Below are positions 20,825-31,264 of a stretch of DNA of 64,000 nt, in pieces. The notes beneath the pieces were generated by a model that saw only the letters and a list, made by a program, of their open reading frames with translations, had not been told where the DNA came from and made no database searches. Every line of letters starts with the position of its first letter. Position 1 is the first letter of the stretch. The translations under genes and the position numbers were made by a program. The DNA is from Agapetus fuscipes (lineage: Eukaryota > Arthropoda > Insecta > Trichoptera > Glossosomatidae). Where the stretch lies: the NCBI GenBank assembly GCA_951799405.1, contig OX637338.1, forward strand, positions 2,604,001-2,668,000. Direction: 5' to 3'.

Positions 20825-21340
20825 TGTTACGAAATTAGGGTTCAATTGTCTTCAAATTAAAAATACACAGGTCTTCTTCAATAGTTATTTATTTTACACA
20901 GTTACAAAATTTATTTTCACACTACTTTCTCGATTATTCCACTTGGTTTTGGTTCACTGATCAGATGACTTCGATGTGTTTGTAAGTCTCTATGATACTG
21001 GCCCGCTCTGCAGGCCATTCGCACCTTTATACTCTTCAGAGCAGTATGATCCAGAACTAAAGTCGCCAGACGGTTCCAGAGTAATTATTACTTCTCGATG
21101 TTTCACGTACTACCTAGACACAACCAAAATCCTACCTACCAATGCAATACAGTATTCCTATAATTATAACAAATACCTACTTAGCCTAGAGAATTCTACA
21201 CTTATACATAATTATCGATCTTACCTACCAATACTTTTGAGGATTCTTATAACTATAATTATCCATACTTATTTCAATATTTATATTTACATAACACTAT
21301 AACTACCCATACTTATTTCAATATTTATATTTACATAACA
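20825..21340 (-). mobile_element. 5' LTR of a Ty3/gypsy-like retrotransposon
   Basis: Bounded by TGTTA...TAACA, the usual TG...CA ends. On minus it holds TATAAAGG (21024-21031 on plus) and an AATAAA signal (20887-20892 on plus). The outer end is uncertain because TTATTTCAATATTTATATTT is duplicated in tandem there. No second LTR was seen. Confidence 0.65.
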
Positions 21341-21974
21341 ATACTTATGTTCATTGAGTTTTTTCTTTCTTAAAATAAAAATATTTTTTTTATTCAATTT
21401 TGAGGATACAAAGCGTCACGATGTCTCTTAGAGTACGTATAGTAACAAATATATCAAATCGACGTATATAGCGACGCCGATACTGAAAAATGATATTACA
21501 ACGCACGAATGATCTGCTTGATTGTCAGTTAGCCCAAAGCCGTGTCGCCTCCTCTTCATCAAGCTTTTTGCAACTTTCACACCCCCATTTGAAACGGGGG
21601 TGGACACGGTTGAAGCCAAACGCGGTTCAGCAAATTGTATGCAATTACGTTCTTGTACCTGCGTTGAAAAAAAAATACAAATCCGTGCGTTGTAGTATTC
21701 GTTTTCCCATTTTTTTCAATCATCCTAAAAATATTTCCACGGAATACATGTTTTTTTTTCTACATCCACGAGTTTTTATTATATTTAAACCGAATTGAAT
21801 TACAAATCTGTTTTTATTTGTATCCCCAAAAAAAAAAATTTTTTTCCATGAAAATATTACAAAGCAATATACAATTTTCCTTTGTAAGGCTTTATAAAAA
21901 CTAACTTGTATGTATGTATTTGTGTTTTTTTTCGCGAAAACCATAGATACTTAGTTGCGCATGGTTACGCACTC
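21341..21974. other. No recognised feature
   Basis: Short frames (21428-21619 on minus, 21490-21798 on plus) lack recognisable domains. Confidence 0.4.
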
Positions 21975-22187
21975 TTATTTCTTGATTTGGTATGAGGCAG
22001 ACCACACATACTGTAAAAACAGATTACACGTGCCGCACGTGGACTTGCAACAAAAATAACTAATCTCAAATAAACATAAGTCCCGCAACTCTTGCTAACG
22101 TTCCCTGAAACCGGGGTGACATAGGCAAAGTAAACCATTTCTACAGTATGGGTGGTCAGCCTCATACTAACCTATAAGCCAAAGAAC
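21975..22187. mobile_element. Family C, inverted partial pair
   Basis: A C 5' end on plus (TTGGTATGAGGCAGACCACA, 21975-22019) meets a C on minus (CCGGGGTGACATAGGCAAAG, 22020-22187) whose 3' part is missing. A short palindrome (AATGATTAATTACATAAAAG region) follows. Confidence 0.7.
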
Positions 22188-22667
22188 ACAAATGATTAAT
22201 TACATAAAAGTAATTAATCATTTGTGTTTATCATCATCCACATGAATTATCACAGTGCTAACACACAAACCATAAAAAATATAATTACATTTAACTTTAT
22301 AAAACAATCAATCACTGAGTAAAATAATAAAATGGAAATGTACAAAATATCTATAAAAAGTACAAACTCAAAATTTTAAAGCCTTAGCCGCCGAAACGAC
22401 GATTGTTTCAAATTGCGAATGCGATTTCGCCATGTTTTTATTTTCTTATTTTAAGAATAAAATTTATTTCACCATTTTTATGGGTCAACAATAAACTGGG
22501 AAACAATAAAATAAACACTTGTCCCTCAACCGGAACTGTTACTCGCGGCTTTGAAAATAAAGTCCATGAATCTTTTTTGTGTTGTGTGTTTCTACTTCTT
22601 TCTTTTAATTAAAAGTTTTCTTGGCTCGGATTGCCTCCCACTTACATTCGGGCGTCTAAACAATACG
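22188..22667. other. Mostly unassigned
   Basis: CACACAAACCATAAAAAATA near 22264 recurs as short matches at 53265 and 62590. No ORF is supported. Confidence 0.4.
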
Positions 22668-22866
22668 TCCCTCCAATGCTTGTTTAGCTTATCCCCCATT
22701 TGATTCAAAGATGACCTTTCAAAGAAATTGTCTTAAAAATCACATTGTACACAATCTGAGCTTAGTAATAAACTAGCACCACGATACTGTGGGACTTGTT
22801 TTAAATATTTAAAAATCTATAAACACATTGGTTCAGTACACATACAAACATCGCTCATGGTAAATT
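22668..22866. mobile_element. Family E element
   Basis: CTCCAATGCTTGTTTAGCTT, GATTCAAAGATGACCTTTCA and CATCGCTCATGGTAAATTAT match other E copies. The far end is lost at the CR1-like junction. Confidence 0.55.
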
Positions 22867-23176
22867 ATGTCCATGGATGCACTCTCCATGGACACACATA
22901 TTGCAAAGACAGTAAGAGCAGGAGTGTTCCAAATCAAACAGGTTTGGACTATTTGGAAGTGCCTACCGATAGAGGAAACCAAAACTCTTGTAACTTCGCT
23001 TGTACCTACTTTTAAGGCTTGATTATTGTAATGGAATATACAGTGGTCTACCGTTTGTGCAGTTGAACAGACTTCAATCTGTACTCAATATGGAAGCACG
23101 TCTAATATATAATTTAAAAATTAGTGCTTCCATTACCCCTACATTAAGAGACCAGCTTCAGTGGCTTAAAATTGGA

Positions 23177-24262
23177 ATGAATAAAAACGGAGTGAATGGG
23201 GCTCTCCTTGGTGCGGTGCATGCAAACTATGAAAATAGTAAGGCATGTGTCCGTATTGATGGTGAGTATAGCGAGTGGTTTGAAGTTTATAAGGGTGTGA
23301 GGCAAGGATGTGTGATGAGTCCATGGCTATTTAACATAGTTATGGACAAGTGTGTCAGGGATGCTAGACTTAATGATTGTGGATTGATGATAGGAGAGAG
23401 CAAAGTGAGTGTTCTACTGTATGCAGATGATGCAGTTCTTGTATCTGATTCTGCAGTAGAATTGCAAACAATGCTCTCTAGATTGAATGAAGCTTTGTTA
23501 GGTAACCATCTGAAGTTGAATGCAAGTAAGACGAAAGTATTGATTTTTGAAAGAGATGATGAAAGTATGAATTATGAATTTAAAATTAATGGAATGAATG
23601 TTGATGTCGTAAATGAGTTTGTATACCTGGGAAGTAAGTTTGAAAAAGATGGAAGAATGACCGGTGAATTTGAAAGAAGAGTAATGAAGGGCAGGTGTGT
23701 ACTGGGTGCCACAGCTTGTATCGCCAAAAATCAAAACATATCTAAAAATGCTCGATTGGCGGTACGCAGTGGCATACTTTTACCCACCTTGATGTATGGA
23801 AGCGAGGCCTGGACGGTGAATGAAAGTGAAATTAGTAAAGTCCATACCACAGATCACTGAATATAAGTCCATACTGTTGAAATGGACTTTCTAAGAAGTA
23901 TGATTGGGAAAAAACGGAGTGACAGGGTGAGGAATGATTTTGTAAGAGAAGAATGTGGTGCAAGAGAAAGTGTGAAAGTGAAGATTAAAAGAAGTTTGTT
24001 AAGATGGTTTGGGCATATGGAGAGAATGAATGAGGAAAGACTGACGAAGAAAGTATATGTTGGTAGAATAGATGGATGTCGTGGTAGAGGAAGACCGAGA
24101 AAGGTATGGATGGACCAAATATCCGAAATTGCGAATGAATGGAATATCCAGAGTCATAATAAAAGAAGAGCTTGTATGAAGAAGGTTATGACTCTGGAGG
24201 AAATGAAAGAAGTATGTAAGGATAGAAAGAAATGGCGGTTGATCTGTGATGTTGGCGGCTAG
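23177..24262 (+). pseudogene. Reverse transcriptase (RTE-like ORF2), truncated and disrupted
   Basis: Codes for a target-primed reverse transcriptase of a non-LTR retrotransposon. Visible blocks in order: GVRQGCVMSPWLFNIVMD (RT domain 4), YADDAVLVSD (catalytic YADD), NASKTKVLIFERD, EFVYLGSKF, LLPTLMYGSEAWTVNESE, then LRWFGHMERMNEERLTKKVY, RGRGRPRKVWMDQI and KEVCKDRKKWRLICDVGG. The endonuclease domain and RT fingers are missing through 5' truncation. A 27-bp in-frame insertion near 23841-23867 brings two stops (TGA, TAA), so the frame is otherwise intact but split. RTE-clade placement is by motif recall; a related clade is possible. Confidence 0.88.
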
Positions 24263-24360
24263 GGTTTGTTAAAGTAAAATTGGTTTTTATGATTTAGTTT
24301 TTTATGTCCATGTATATATTATAATTTATTGATTTTAAAAATGTAATTTGTCATGTATGT

Positions 24361-24620
24361 TCCTTGACTTATAGGTTGTTATGTGGCTGACCACCCATAC
24401 TGTAAAAAATTGGTTCACTTTGCCAATGTCACCCCTGTTTCAGGGAAGGACGGCAAGAGTTGCAAGGCTTATGTTCATTTGAGATTGGGTTTTTATATTG
24501 TAGGTCCACATGCGGCATGTGTTAGCGCGAAATTATACATGTCTGCTTGTGGGAATGCATTTAATATAAATCTTAAATGATATATATCTTTGCAGCTTAG
24601 ATTAGATTAGATTAGATTAG
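24361..24620 (+). mobile_element. Family C sequence as LINE-1 3' end
   Basis: TTCCTTGACTTATAGGTTGT through CATGCGGCATGTGTTAGCGC to (ATTAG)n is a complete C unit, 98 bp after the RT stop. The same arrangement at 18535 and 36692 shows it belongs to the LINE. Confidence 0.88.
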
Positions 24621-24982
24621 AAAATTGGAGAAAAGATTGAGTATAAGGTCTGTTTAACAGTGTTTTTAACCGACACAGTTCGTTGCCTTGCAGTATATTT
24701 CAGAGCTTTGTGGGATGGACACAGTAGAGGGTAAACGGCTGGTATTAAGATCTGCAAGTAGTACTTCTTTAAATAAATTGATTTTTCGAAATAGATCTAG
24801 TCAAGCAAAATACTTGAATCGTTCAATTTTTATAGCCGGCCCTGTGGTGTGGAATGCGCTACCTCATGAGCTTATAGCCGTAGAGAGAGCAAGTGCGTTT
24901 AAGTCGAGATTGAAGACATGTTTGTTTCGTAGATGTTACAGTTGAATACTGCCCTTGCAGTGCTTTGTCACAAACCGGTTTA

Positions 24983-25273
24983 TGACCGGTCCGTAGTCCA
25001 ATAGTAACACCTCGGACTAGTAAATGGAAGGTTGTGGGTTTGAATCCCGGCGGAGCACAAAAAAATACCATTTATATTTTCAAATTTGCTCTTCGCTGGG
25101 TTAAAAAATTCATAAACCTGTACCAAAGACCGGTCATCCAAAGGGCCATCCAGCCTTACAGCAACTGGGTCTTGCTTGAGAATTGGCGCTTTCTACAGCG
25201 ACGACCAAGCTCGCAGAGGGCTCTTGAGGTGTGACACACACAAAAACAGCGCTCACCATATAAAGCAGCCTAA
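24983..25273 (+). mobile_element. Family A SINE, full length
   Basis: Head GACCGGTCCGTAGTCCAATA, GCACAAAAAAATACCATTTA, CAACTGGGTCTTGCTTGAG, ACAGCGCTCACCATATAAAG. It lies just after the CR1-like 3' end. Confidence 0.9.
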
Positions 25274-25556
25274 TTCTTTTTTTAAAACGGTACTTTAAAT
25301 ATTCTCTAATTATTGTTATTATTACCTCTAATGGACATAAGGCAAACAAGCATTTAGGTGACGTACACGAGAAAGCGTTCCCGGCCGATATTGGTCTTTT
25401 AATGAACCATTCGTGTTATTGCAGAGCACATTACTGGTAGTTTCAGCTCGAGTTTGCTAGACCGTGTCATTTATTCGCTAATCCAGGCATTAGCTCTGCG
25501 TATTCAGAACTGGCTAATCTGCAGGCAAAAACAGACGCGAAAAATACATATAGATA

Positions 25557-25700
25557 TACAACTAAGCTACACATATAGTACAAATTCTTGCCACGTTATC
25601 CCAGAAGGGTTTAGTTCCTTGACTTATAGGTTGGTATGCGGCTGACCACACATCTTATCTCTAATCTAATCTATTCTAAGTTGCAAATATATGTAAGAGA
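25557..25700. repeat. B fragment joined to a rearranged C
   Basis: ACAACTAAGCTACACATATA to CGTTATCCCAGAAGGG is a B 3' end on minus. TTCCTTGACTTATAGGTTGG then starts a C on plus that, after about 45 bp, joins an inverted C tail (CTAATCTAATCTATTCTAAG). Confidence 0.65.
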
Positions 25701-25704
25701 AATT

Positions 25705-25990
25705 ATGTTTTTTTAGCGACGACGACCAAGCTCGTAAAAAGGTCGATAGCTCAATTGGTAGAATGCTTGCATTCCATGCCGAGAGCAAGGGTTCGATTTC
25801 AAGGTTTACTCAGCCTTTACAAGAAATGAGAACCAGCCCGCCCGGGAGCTGAGAAACGCCCACTTCAACTGAAAGTGGTTGGTGTGAGGCCGGCCCCCTT
25901 ACCCGTAAAAATAAATAGGTCCCGAATCACCACATACGATCCCTTCGGGGACAACGCAGGCAAGAAGTTACTTTATATGTGTAGCTTAGT
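25705..25990 (+). mobile_element. A-B composite SINE, A part reduced
   Basis: Begins AGCGACGACGACCAAGCTCG (A body), then TAAAAAGGTCGATAGCTCAA opens the B head. B continues to CTTCGGGGACAACGCAGGCA and TTAGTTGCG. The A-to-B joint matches those at 31918 and 38384. Confidence 0.82.
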
Positions 25991-26362
25991 TGCGTTTTTT
26001 TTGCGTTAATGATATTTTAAATACAGTTTATTTCATTCAAAAGAATTAATTTCCGGGACTCAAAAAAAATTGTGTATTCAATTGTCAAAAAAAATCTCAA
26101 TTTTTCATAATTAGATTTACGTGATACATAAGGATCAATGATTGTAATAATATAAACACCATTCCAATTTTATTGCTGGAAAAATGAAGAAATGAATATT
26201 TCATTTGTAATTTATTTCATTTGAGAGATTCTCTTTTATAAACACATTTTGCATGTAGGTAGAAAGTACATTTTCCTTTTTCTATGTGGGATTTTCTAAA
26301 AAGAACTAAAAAAAATTATTGGAGGACTTCTCATACATACATATCGCCCCCTCAAAGGTAAT
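25991..26362. other. No recognised feature
   Basis: AT-rich; nothing supported. Confidence 0.4.
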
Positions 26363-26594
26363 ATTGAACAAATGCCGATTCACTGATTTGAGAAATCATA
26401 GATAAGACATTTTATTACGTGTAACCTTTCATAGTAAGTGAACTAATTACGAGTATAAAGGAGTGCTCAGGAAAAACATCTAAACTACAGGATATTACTT
26501 TTTTAATGTTTTGCCTTGTGGAAAAAAGACAAAAACGTGCATTTATCTGAGTAACTAATGTTAGCTGAATGTGTCACTTGTTTAGTTTTACCTT
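26363..26594. mobile_element. Family F inverted-repeat element
   Basis: About 230 bp, aligning end to end with 46659-46884 (GATTTGAGAAATCATAGATA, TCATAGTAAGTGAACTAATT). Loosely inverted ends GAACAAATG and CACTTGTTTAGTTTTA. Confidence 0.65.
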
Positions 26595-27111
26595 TAAGGT
26601 ATCGATTTATCATATAATACGAGTATTTTGTATTCAATTGCTCCTGATTTCAATAGATTCCTGGTATACCTACGGTTTTTTTATGTTGATACAAATTTAT
26701 TTTTGTGAAATATGACATGTTTTTGTATAATACTTTTTATTCAATTTTACATGTAGCAGGGGTTTATTTACATGCCAGCTTTATTCTCCGAGTATGCACG
26801 TCGAGGTTCGAGGTTAGACATGCTGCATGTGTATTTACAAAATGAAATCTGCACAAAATAATTAATTATCGTAAACTATGTATAACATTTTTCAAATTTA
26901 TCTAAAATTACCATTATGGCATTAGCTACAATGAGCTATCTTGTACAGTTTTGTTCGTCAGCCTCACACAAAAAAAATTGTTTTGATAAAATTAAAACTA
27001 GATGTGAATTAAAACAGTTTCAGATTGACACAGCTTTGTTTTCATGATATTTTAATTATTACATCTTCTTACAGCTGTTTAAATTTGTTTTTATAAAATT
27101 TGTATAAAAGC
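26595..27111. other. AT-rich DNA with a decayed C remnant
   Basis: GACATGCTGCATGTGTATTT near 26817 looks like an old C copy on minus. The rest is unassigned. Confidence 0.4.
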
Positions 27112-27240
27112 AGCTTCAGGGAAAGGCGCCAAGGATTGCGTGGTTCATTTGAGATTTAGGAGCTTAACATGCAAAACATGCTGCATACGTCAGTGCTCGT
27201 TTGATATCAATGTGAAATATTAATATATCTTTGTTACTTG
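27112..27240 (+). mobile_element. Family C element, decayed
   Basis: GCTTCAGGGAAAGGCGCCAA, TTCATTTGAGATTTAGG and AATATATCTTTGTTACTTG follow C order with many changes. Confidence 0.55.
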
Positions 27241-27307
27241 TATCATATATCATAACATGTTTTTATTTTTTAACAATTATAAAAGGGGTCCATTAGGATT
27301 TTTTACC

Positions 27308-27533
27308 TATTCTAATCTAATCTAATCTAATCTCATCTAAGTTGCAAAATATATGTAACATTAGAGATTCACATTATATGCATTTTCACAAACAGGCACG
27401 TATAAATTCGCGTTTAAACATGCCGCATGTGGTCCTGCAACATAAAAACCAAATCTCAAATGGACATACACCCTGCAACTCTTGCCATCCTTCCCTGAAA
27501 CAGGGGTGACAGTGGCAAAGTGAATTATTAATA
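27308..27533 (-). mobile_element. Family C element, 5' end missing
   Basis: The (CTAAT)n tail is followed by AAGTTGCAAAATATATG, ACATGCCGCATGTGG and ACAGGGGTGACAGTGGCAAA. The final 5' 60 bp are absent. Confidence 0.82.
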
Positions 27534-27905
27534 TCTGCAAATAAACACCACTTTCATCAGCAGCTTTGTTATGTATCTACCCTATTCTCTATCTTTATGT
27601 CTACACTGTTATAAATTTTGCAACTTTAATTACATTAATTTGTGCATTGCAACTTTAACTAATATGTACTTTTCCTTCATGATTCATTGATATATTGTTG
27701 TGATAGAAATTAAGTAACATATTTAACTAAGTAAAATTTAGTAATCTTATACATCACACAGTAGCCTGACCACAAGTACAATTTATTGTGTCATGGGAGA
27801 AAGCTTAGACTTTCATAAGAAATATTCCGTATACGACATAAATCGTCATAATTTTGATGTCACTATCTTTTATTTGAAGGGGCTTACGGCTATATTGTAA
27901 ATGAT
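27534..27905. other. No recognised feature
   Basis: AT-rich; nothing supported. Confidence 0.4.
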
Positions 27906-28156
27906 ATTCCTTGACTTATAGGTTGGTATGAGGCTGACCACCCATACTGTAAAAAATGGTTCACTTTGCCAATGTCACCCCTGTTTCAGGGAATGTCGGC
28001 AAGAGTTGCAGGGCTTATGTTCATTTGAGGTTTGGATTTTATTTGTAAGTACACAATCAGCATTTGTAAGCGCGAACTACACGTGTTTGTTTGTGGGCAT
28101 ACATCTGAGAGCTTTGAATGAATATATCCTTGCAACTTAGATTATAGATTATAGAT
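27906..28156 (+). mobile_element. Family C element, full length and young
   Basis: Starts at the family edge ATTCCTTGACTTATAGG and ends GATTATAGATTATAGAT. It differs from the copy at 34996-35242 at only about two positions, while the flanks are unrelated, which implies recent movement. Carries the 70-codon frame at 27928-28140. Confidence 0.92.
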
Positions 28157-28588
28157 ATAAATATCATTGCTTGAAATAATAACTTTACTTCTAGGTTTAC
28201 CTAACTTCTAGGTTGATCCCTAACCTTAACTTCTAGCCTCGACGCTTTTTCAACTTCTAACCTTATTGTGATACTGTATTTCTCCATCATGTTGTAAGTC
28301 TTTGTTTGATTCATTTATACCTCTGGATAACACTGTCTGTCTCAATAAATTTCTGTATTGGAAACAACATTTCTTTTTCTTACGAAAAATTAATCCATAA
28401 CAGCTTGATTGATAATTATTTCTGATAAAAATAATAGGCATAATATTTGGCTTTACAATGGTGAATAACAAACGATCACAACGGTTATGATAAAATAAAA
28501 TAGGTCTGTTTACTTTAATAAGCGGTTAAACTTCTCCAGAGTAGATCCCTTGTTAACTACAAAATTGTGTTAGCAAAGAAGCGGTTTG
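28157..28588. other. Unassigned; short AACTTCTAG repeats
   Basis: AACTTCTAGGTT and AACTTCTAGCC recur loosely near 28200-28250. No gene is supported. Confidence 0.4.
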
Positions 28589-28596
28589 CTCTACGC

Positions 28597-29318
28597 CAGG
28601 GCTTCCCAACCTTTGTTTGCCCCTATATGCGTAAATAGATTAGAGTCTAACAATGGTCTAATCATTAGACCCTCGTAATATAATCTTAAATCTAAGTTGC
28701 AAAGATACGCGCTTAAAAATTCTGCATTTGCACTAAAAAATTAAAATCCAAACCTAAAATAAATATATAACCATGCAACTTTTTCCGACCCTTCCTGAAA
28801 CAGGGGTGACATTGGAAAAGTGAACCATTTTTTTACAGTATGAGTGGTCAGCCGCATACCAACCTATAAGTCTAGGAATAGGGCACCCATTTGTTATAAG
28901 AAAAGTCATCGACGGTGTTGTGTAAGGGTCTGTTGCACCAAACTCCAGTAAAAAAAAAAACAAAATTAAGTGTGATTTCTCCTAGAATATCAAAAATTTC
29001 GTTGCATATACGTAAATCAGCTGATGTGCATCATCTTTCCTGTTCAAATTCCATCATATTAATACTCACTTTCAAGAACTATTAAACAGATGTCCTTTCC
29101 AGAACTAAGCAATCAAATTTGATGTTTCAATCAAATATTGATTGTAGGTTGGTGAAACAGGCCCTTAGAATCGCTTTTCTAGAAAACATTTCGTCTCAAA
29201 AAGACCGTTGGTATGCAAGGGAGTGGTGGAGGAGTAGACACAGGTTTCGGGGAACTATCGCCTCCCTGTCAGCTCATCGCCCCCTGCGTACTTTTCGCCC
29301 CCAAGTTGGGGACCACAG
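28597..29318. mobile_element. hAT-like DNA transposon fossil
   Basis: The left end CAGGGCTTCCCAACCTTTG and right end CCCCAAGTTGGGGACCACAG are imperfect inverted repeats starting with CAG. Flanking 8-mers CTCTACGC (28589-28596) and CTCTACAC (29319-29326) differ at one base and have TA at the centre, as in Buster-type hAT targets. The interior holds a C copy and no transposase frame. Confidence 0.7.
28679..28880 (-). mobile_element. Family C element inside the hAT fossil
   Basis: Tail TAATCTTAAATCTAAGTTGC, ACAGGGGTGACATTGGAAAA, 5' edge CTATAAGTCTAGGAATAG. A middle segment is deleted. Confidence 0.82.
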
Positions 29319-29526
29319 CTCTACACATAACCGCTTTCCTATTAAAAGCATCTGCTGAGAATATCTGTTGCTCAGAAAGCAGCTAGGGGTTAATGGAAAC
29401 ATGTTCCAGCCCTGCAATCTTAAGCGTATTAGCATAATATTAATAATTTGAGTCGCCTTGAGATTGATACTACCTAATGAACGTTTCCTTTTTCGTCCTT
29501 AACCCAATGAGTCCCATAGACGAAAT

Positions 29527-29858
29527 AACGCAACTACGCAAAAAAACACAACAAAACTACACAAATACGAGTAGTGTAACTTCTTGCCGTATTCGCATGC
29601 GGCGAATGGAAACCATTTATTTTTACAGGTCAGAGAACCGGCCTTACTCCAACCATTTTAGTTGAAGTGGGAGTTTCCCAGCTTCTAAAGGGGCTGAAAC
29701 TCATTACTTGTGAAGGCTTAGCATACTATGGCGGTATTTTATTTTGGGGTTTGAAATAAACATCGAAACGGGAAATCGTTTTTGACTCACTCAGAGGGAT
29801 TCGAACACAAGCTCACGGCGTGGAATGCTAGCATTCTAACAACTGAGCTATCGATCTT
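29527..29858 (-). mobile_element. Family B SINE, full length
   Basis: GTAACTTCTTGCCGTATTCG, AGTTGAAGTGGGAGTTTCCC, GGGGTTTGAAATAAACATCG, then the head AACTGAGCTATCGATC and a T run. Confidence 0.85.
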
Positions 29859-30061
29859 TTTTTTTTTTTTTATCAAAAATACGTAAGTGTTTTACTATAC
29901 ACGAGATATTTAATCAAATAATTGTGAGTACGTTAACCGTAGTCTAGTTATTTTATTTAATAATAAACTATTGAGCTTGAGAACTTAATTAATAATAACT
30001 AAAATACTTGTACTTCGCTACAGATGAGATATCTTTCTAATATTGCAGAGATTTATTACCA

Positions 30062-30412
30062 TTTTTTATTCATATTTATTGCATGCCCACAAACATAAGT
30101 GTGCCCTGCAAGTGTTATTACAAAATAAAACTCAAACCTCAAATGAACATACCCTCCAACTGTTGTCGATAGTGACATAGGGACACTGACATAGGGATGG
30201 CATTTGCAAAACTGAACTACTTTTTGCAAAGTTACACACAGAGGTAACGAAACGTAAGCAAGAAGAAAGAAAAATAAAAAGAGCAAGAACCTAGAAAGTA
30301 TGGTCCACGGTTAAAGCTTGGAAGAACAATACCATCTGAAGAACAACAACAGCATCTTGTTTTTTACAGTGTGGGAGGTCAGCTTTATACCAACCTACAA
30401 TCCAAGAATCCT
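30062..30412 (-). mobile_element. Family C element with a 125-bp interruption
   Basis: The C body on minus (GCATGCCCACAAACATAAGT to GGATGGCATTTGCAAAACTG) resumes at 30358 with ACAGTGTGGGAGGTCAGC and CCAACCTACAATCC after unrelated sequence. Confidence 0.65.
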
Positions 30413-30551
30413 GTTAAATTTGTACACGCATCATCATAGATATATATTTTACAACAACAAAAAATGTTTGTGCTACGCCAAATCTAAGATTTCAAAAAGC
30501 CTTGCATCATTGTCTAGCATTAACTACAAAACAGTTTTTTTTAGTAAAACC

Positions 30552-30765
30552 CTTTATATATTCAAATTTAAAGTTCATATAATGCATTCCCACAAACAGA
30601 CACGTGTAATTTCGCGCTTGTTAATGCTGCATGTGTACTTACAAATTGAAATCCAAACCTCAAATGAATCCAGCGACCTTGACGACCTTCCCTGAAACAG
30701 AGGTGACATTGGAAAAGTGAATCATTTTCTGCAGTATGGGTAGTCATAATAACTTTTAAGTCAAG
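30552..30765 (-). mobile_element. Family C element, head-to-head with the next
   Basis: CATTCCCACAAACAGACACG, CCCTGAAACAGAGGTGACAT and ACTTTTAAGTCAAGG end exactly where a plus C copy starts. Confidence 0.8.
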
Positions 30766-31014
30766 GACTTATAGGTTGGTATGCGGCTGACCACCCATAC
30801 TGTAACAAATGGTTCACTTTGCCAATGTCACCCCTGTTTCAGGGAAGGCCGGCAAGAGTTGCAGGGCTTATGTTCATTTGAGATTGGGTTTTTATATTGT
30901 AGGTCCACATGCGGCATGTGTTAGCGCGAAATTATACATGTCTGCTTGTGGAAATGCATTTTATATAAATCTTAAATGATGTATATCTTTGCGGCTTGGA
31001 TTAGATTAGATTAT
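30766..31014 (+). mobile_element. Family C element (LINE-1-type subtype)
   Basis: ACTTATAGGTTGGTATGCGG, GATTGGGTTTTTATATTGTA, CATGCGGCATGTGTTAGCGC, tail GATTAGATTAGA. Close to the LINE-1 3' end at 24361. Confidence 0.9.
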
Positions 31015-31264
31015 AAAAAAAATAGTTTTCATTTTTACAAAAGGACTTACGCTTCTACAGTGTCGTAGCAGGTTGGCAATGTTTTTTTTATTGGCGGCAG
31101 AGAAACGGTTAACTACTGCTTTACTTTAATACAAAATGAGTTTGCATAATTTTCAAATTGTAAGAATAATATAGACACTGCACAGCGCAGCACACAAGCA
31201 GAGCAATATCTTGCATCATGACCAGGCGTAGCGACATAAATAAAAGTGTATTTACATTTTATAA

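Larger units (their letters stand above)
23177..24620 (+). mobile_element. LINE-1, 5'-truncated RTE-like LINE
   Basis: Contains the 3' two-thirds of an RT ORF, a ~100-bp spacer, a C-type 3' end and the tail (ATTAG)n. Flanked by exact 9-bp direct repeats AAAATTGGA (23168-23176 and 24621-24629), the hallmark of target-primed reverse transcription. Other pieces lie at 18535 and 36692. Confidence 0.92.
22890..24975 (+). pseudogene. CR1-like LINE ORF2 3' end, interrupted by LINE-1
   Basis: The left part (22890-23176) encodes LVTSLVPTFKA, then after a 1-nt shift LDYCNGIYSGLPFVQLNRLQ and the start of QLQWLKIG. The right part (24621-24944) continues with EKIEYKVCLTVF and, after another shift, FIAGPVVWNALPHE and FKSRLKTCLF to the stop. 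These are standard blocks downstream of the CR1/L2-group reverse transcriptase. The reading frame rejoins exactly at the 9-bp duplicated target. Long dead. Confidence 0.85.

Noticed and set aside
24600..24620. Telomere-like repeat (ATTAG)n
   Set aside because: It is the 3' tail of LINE-1/C elements, occurs at many internal sites and is not TTAGG.
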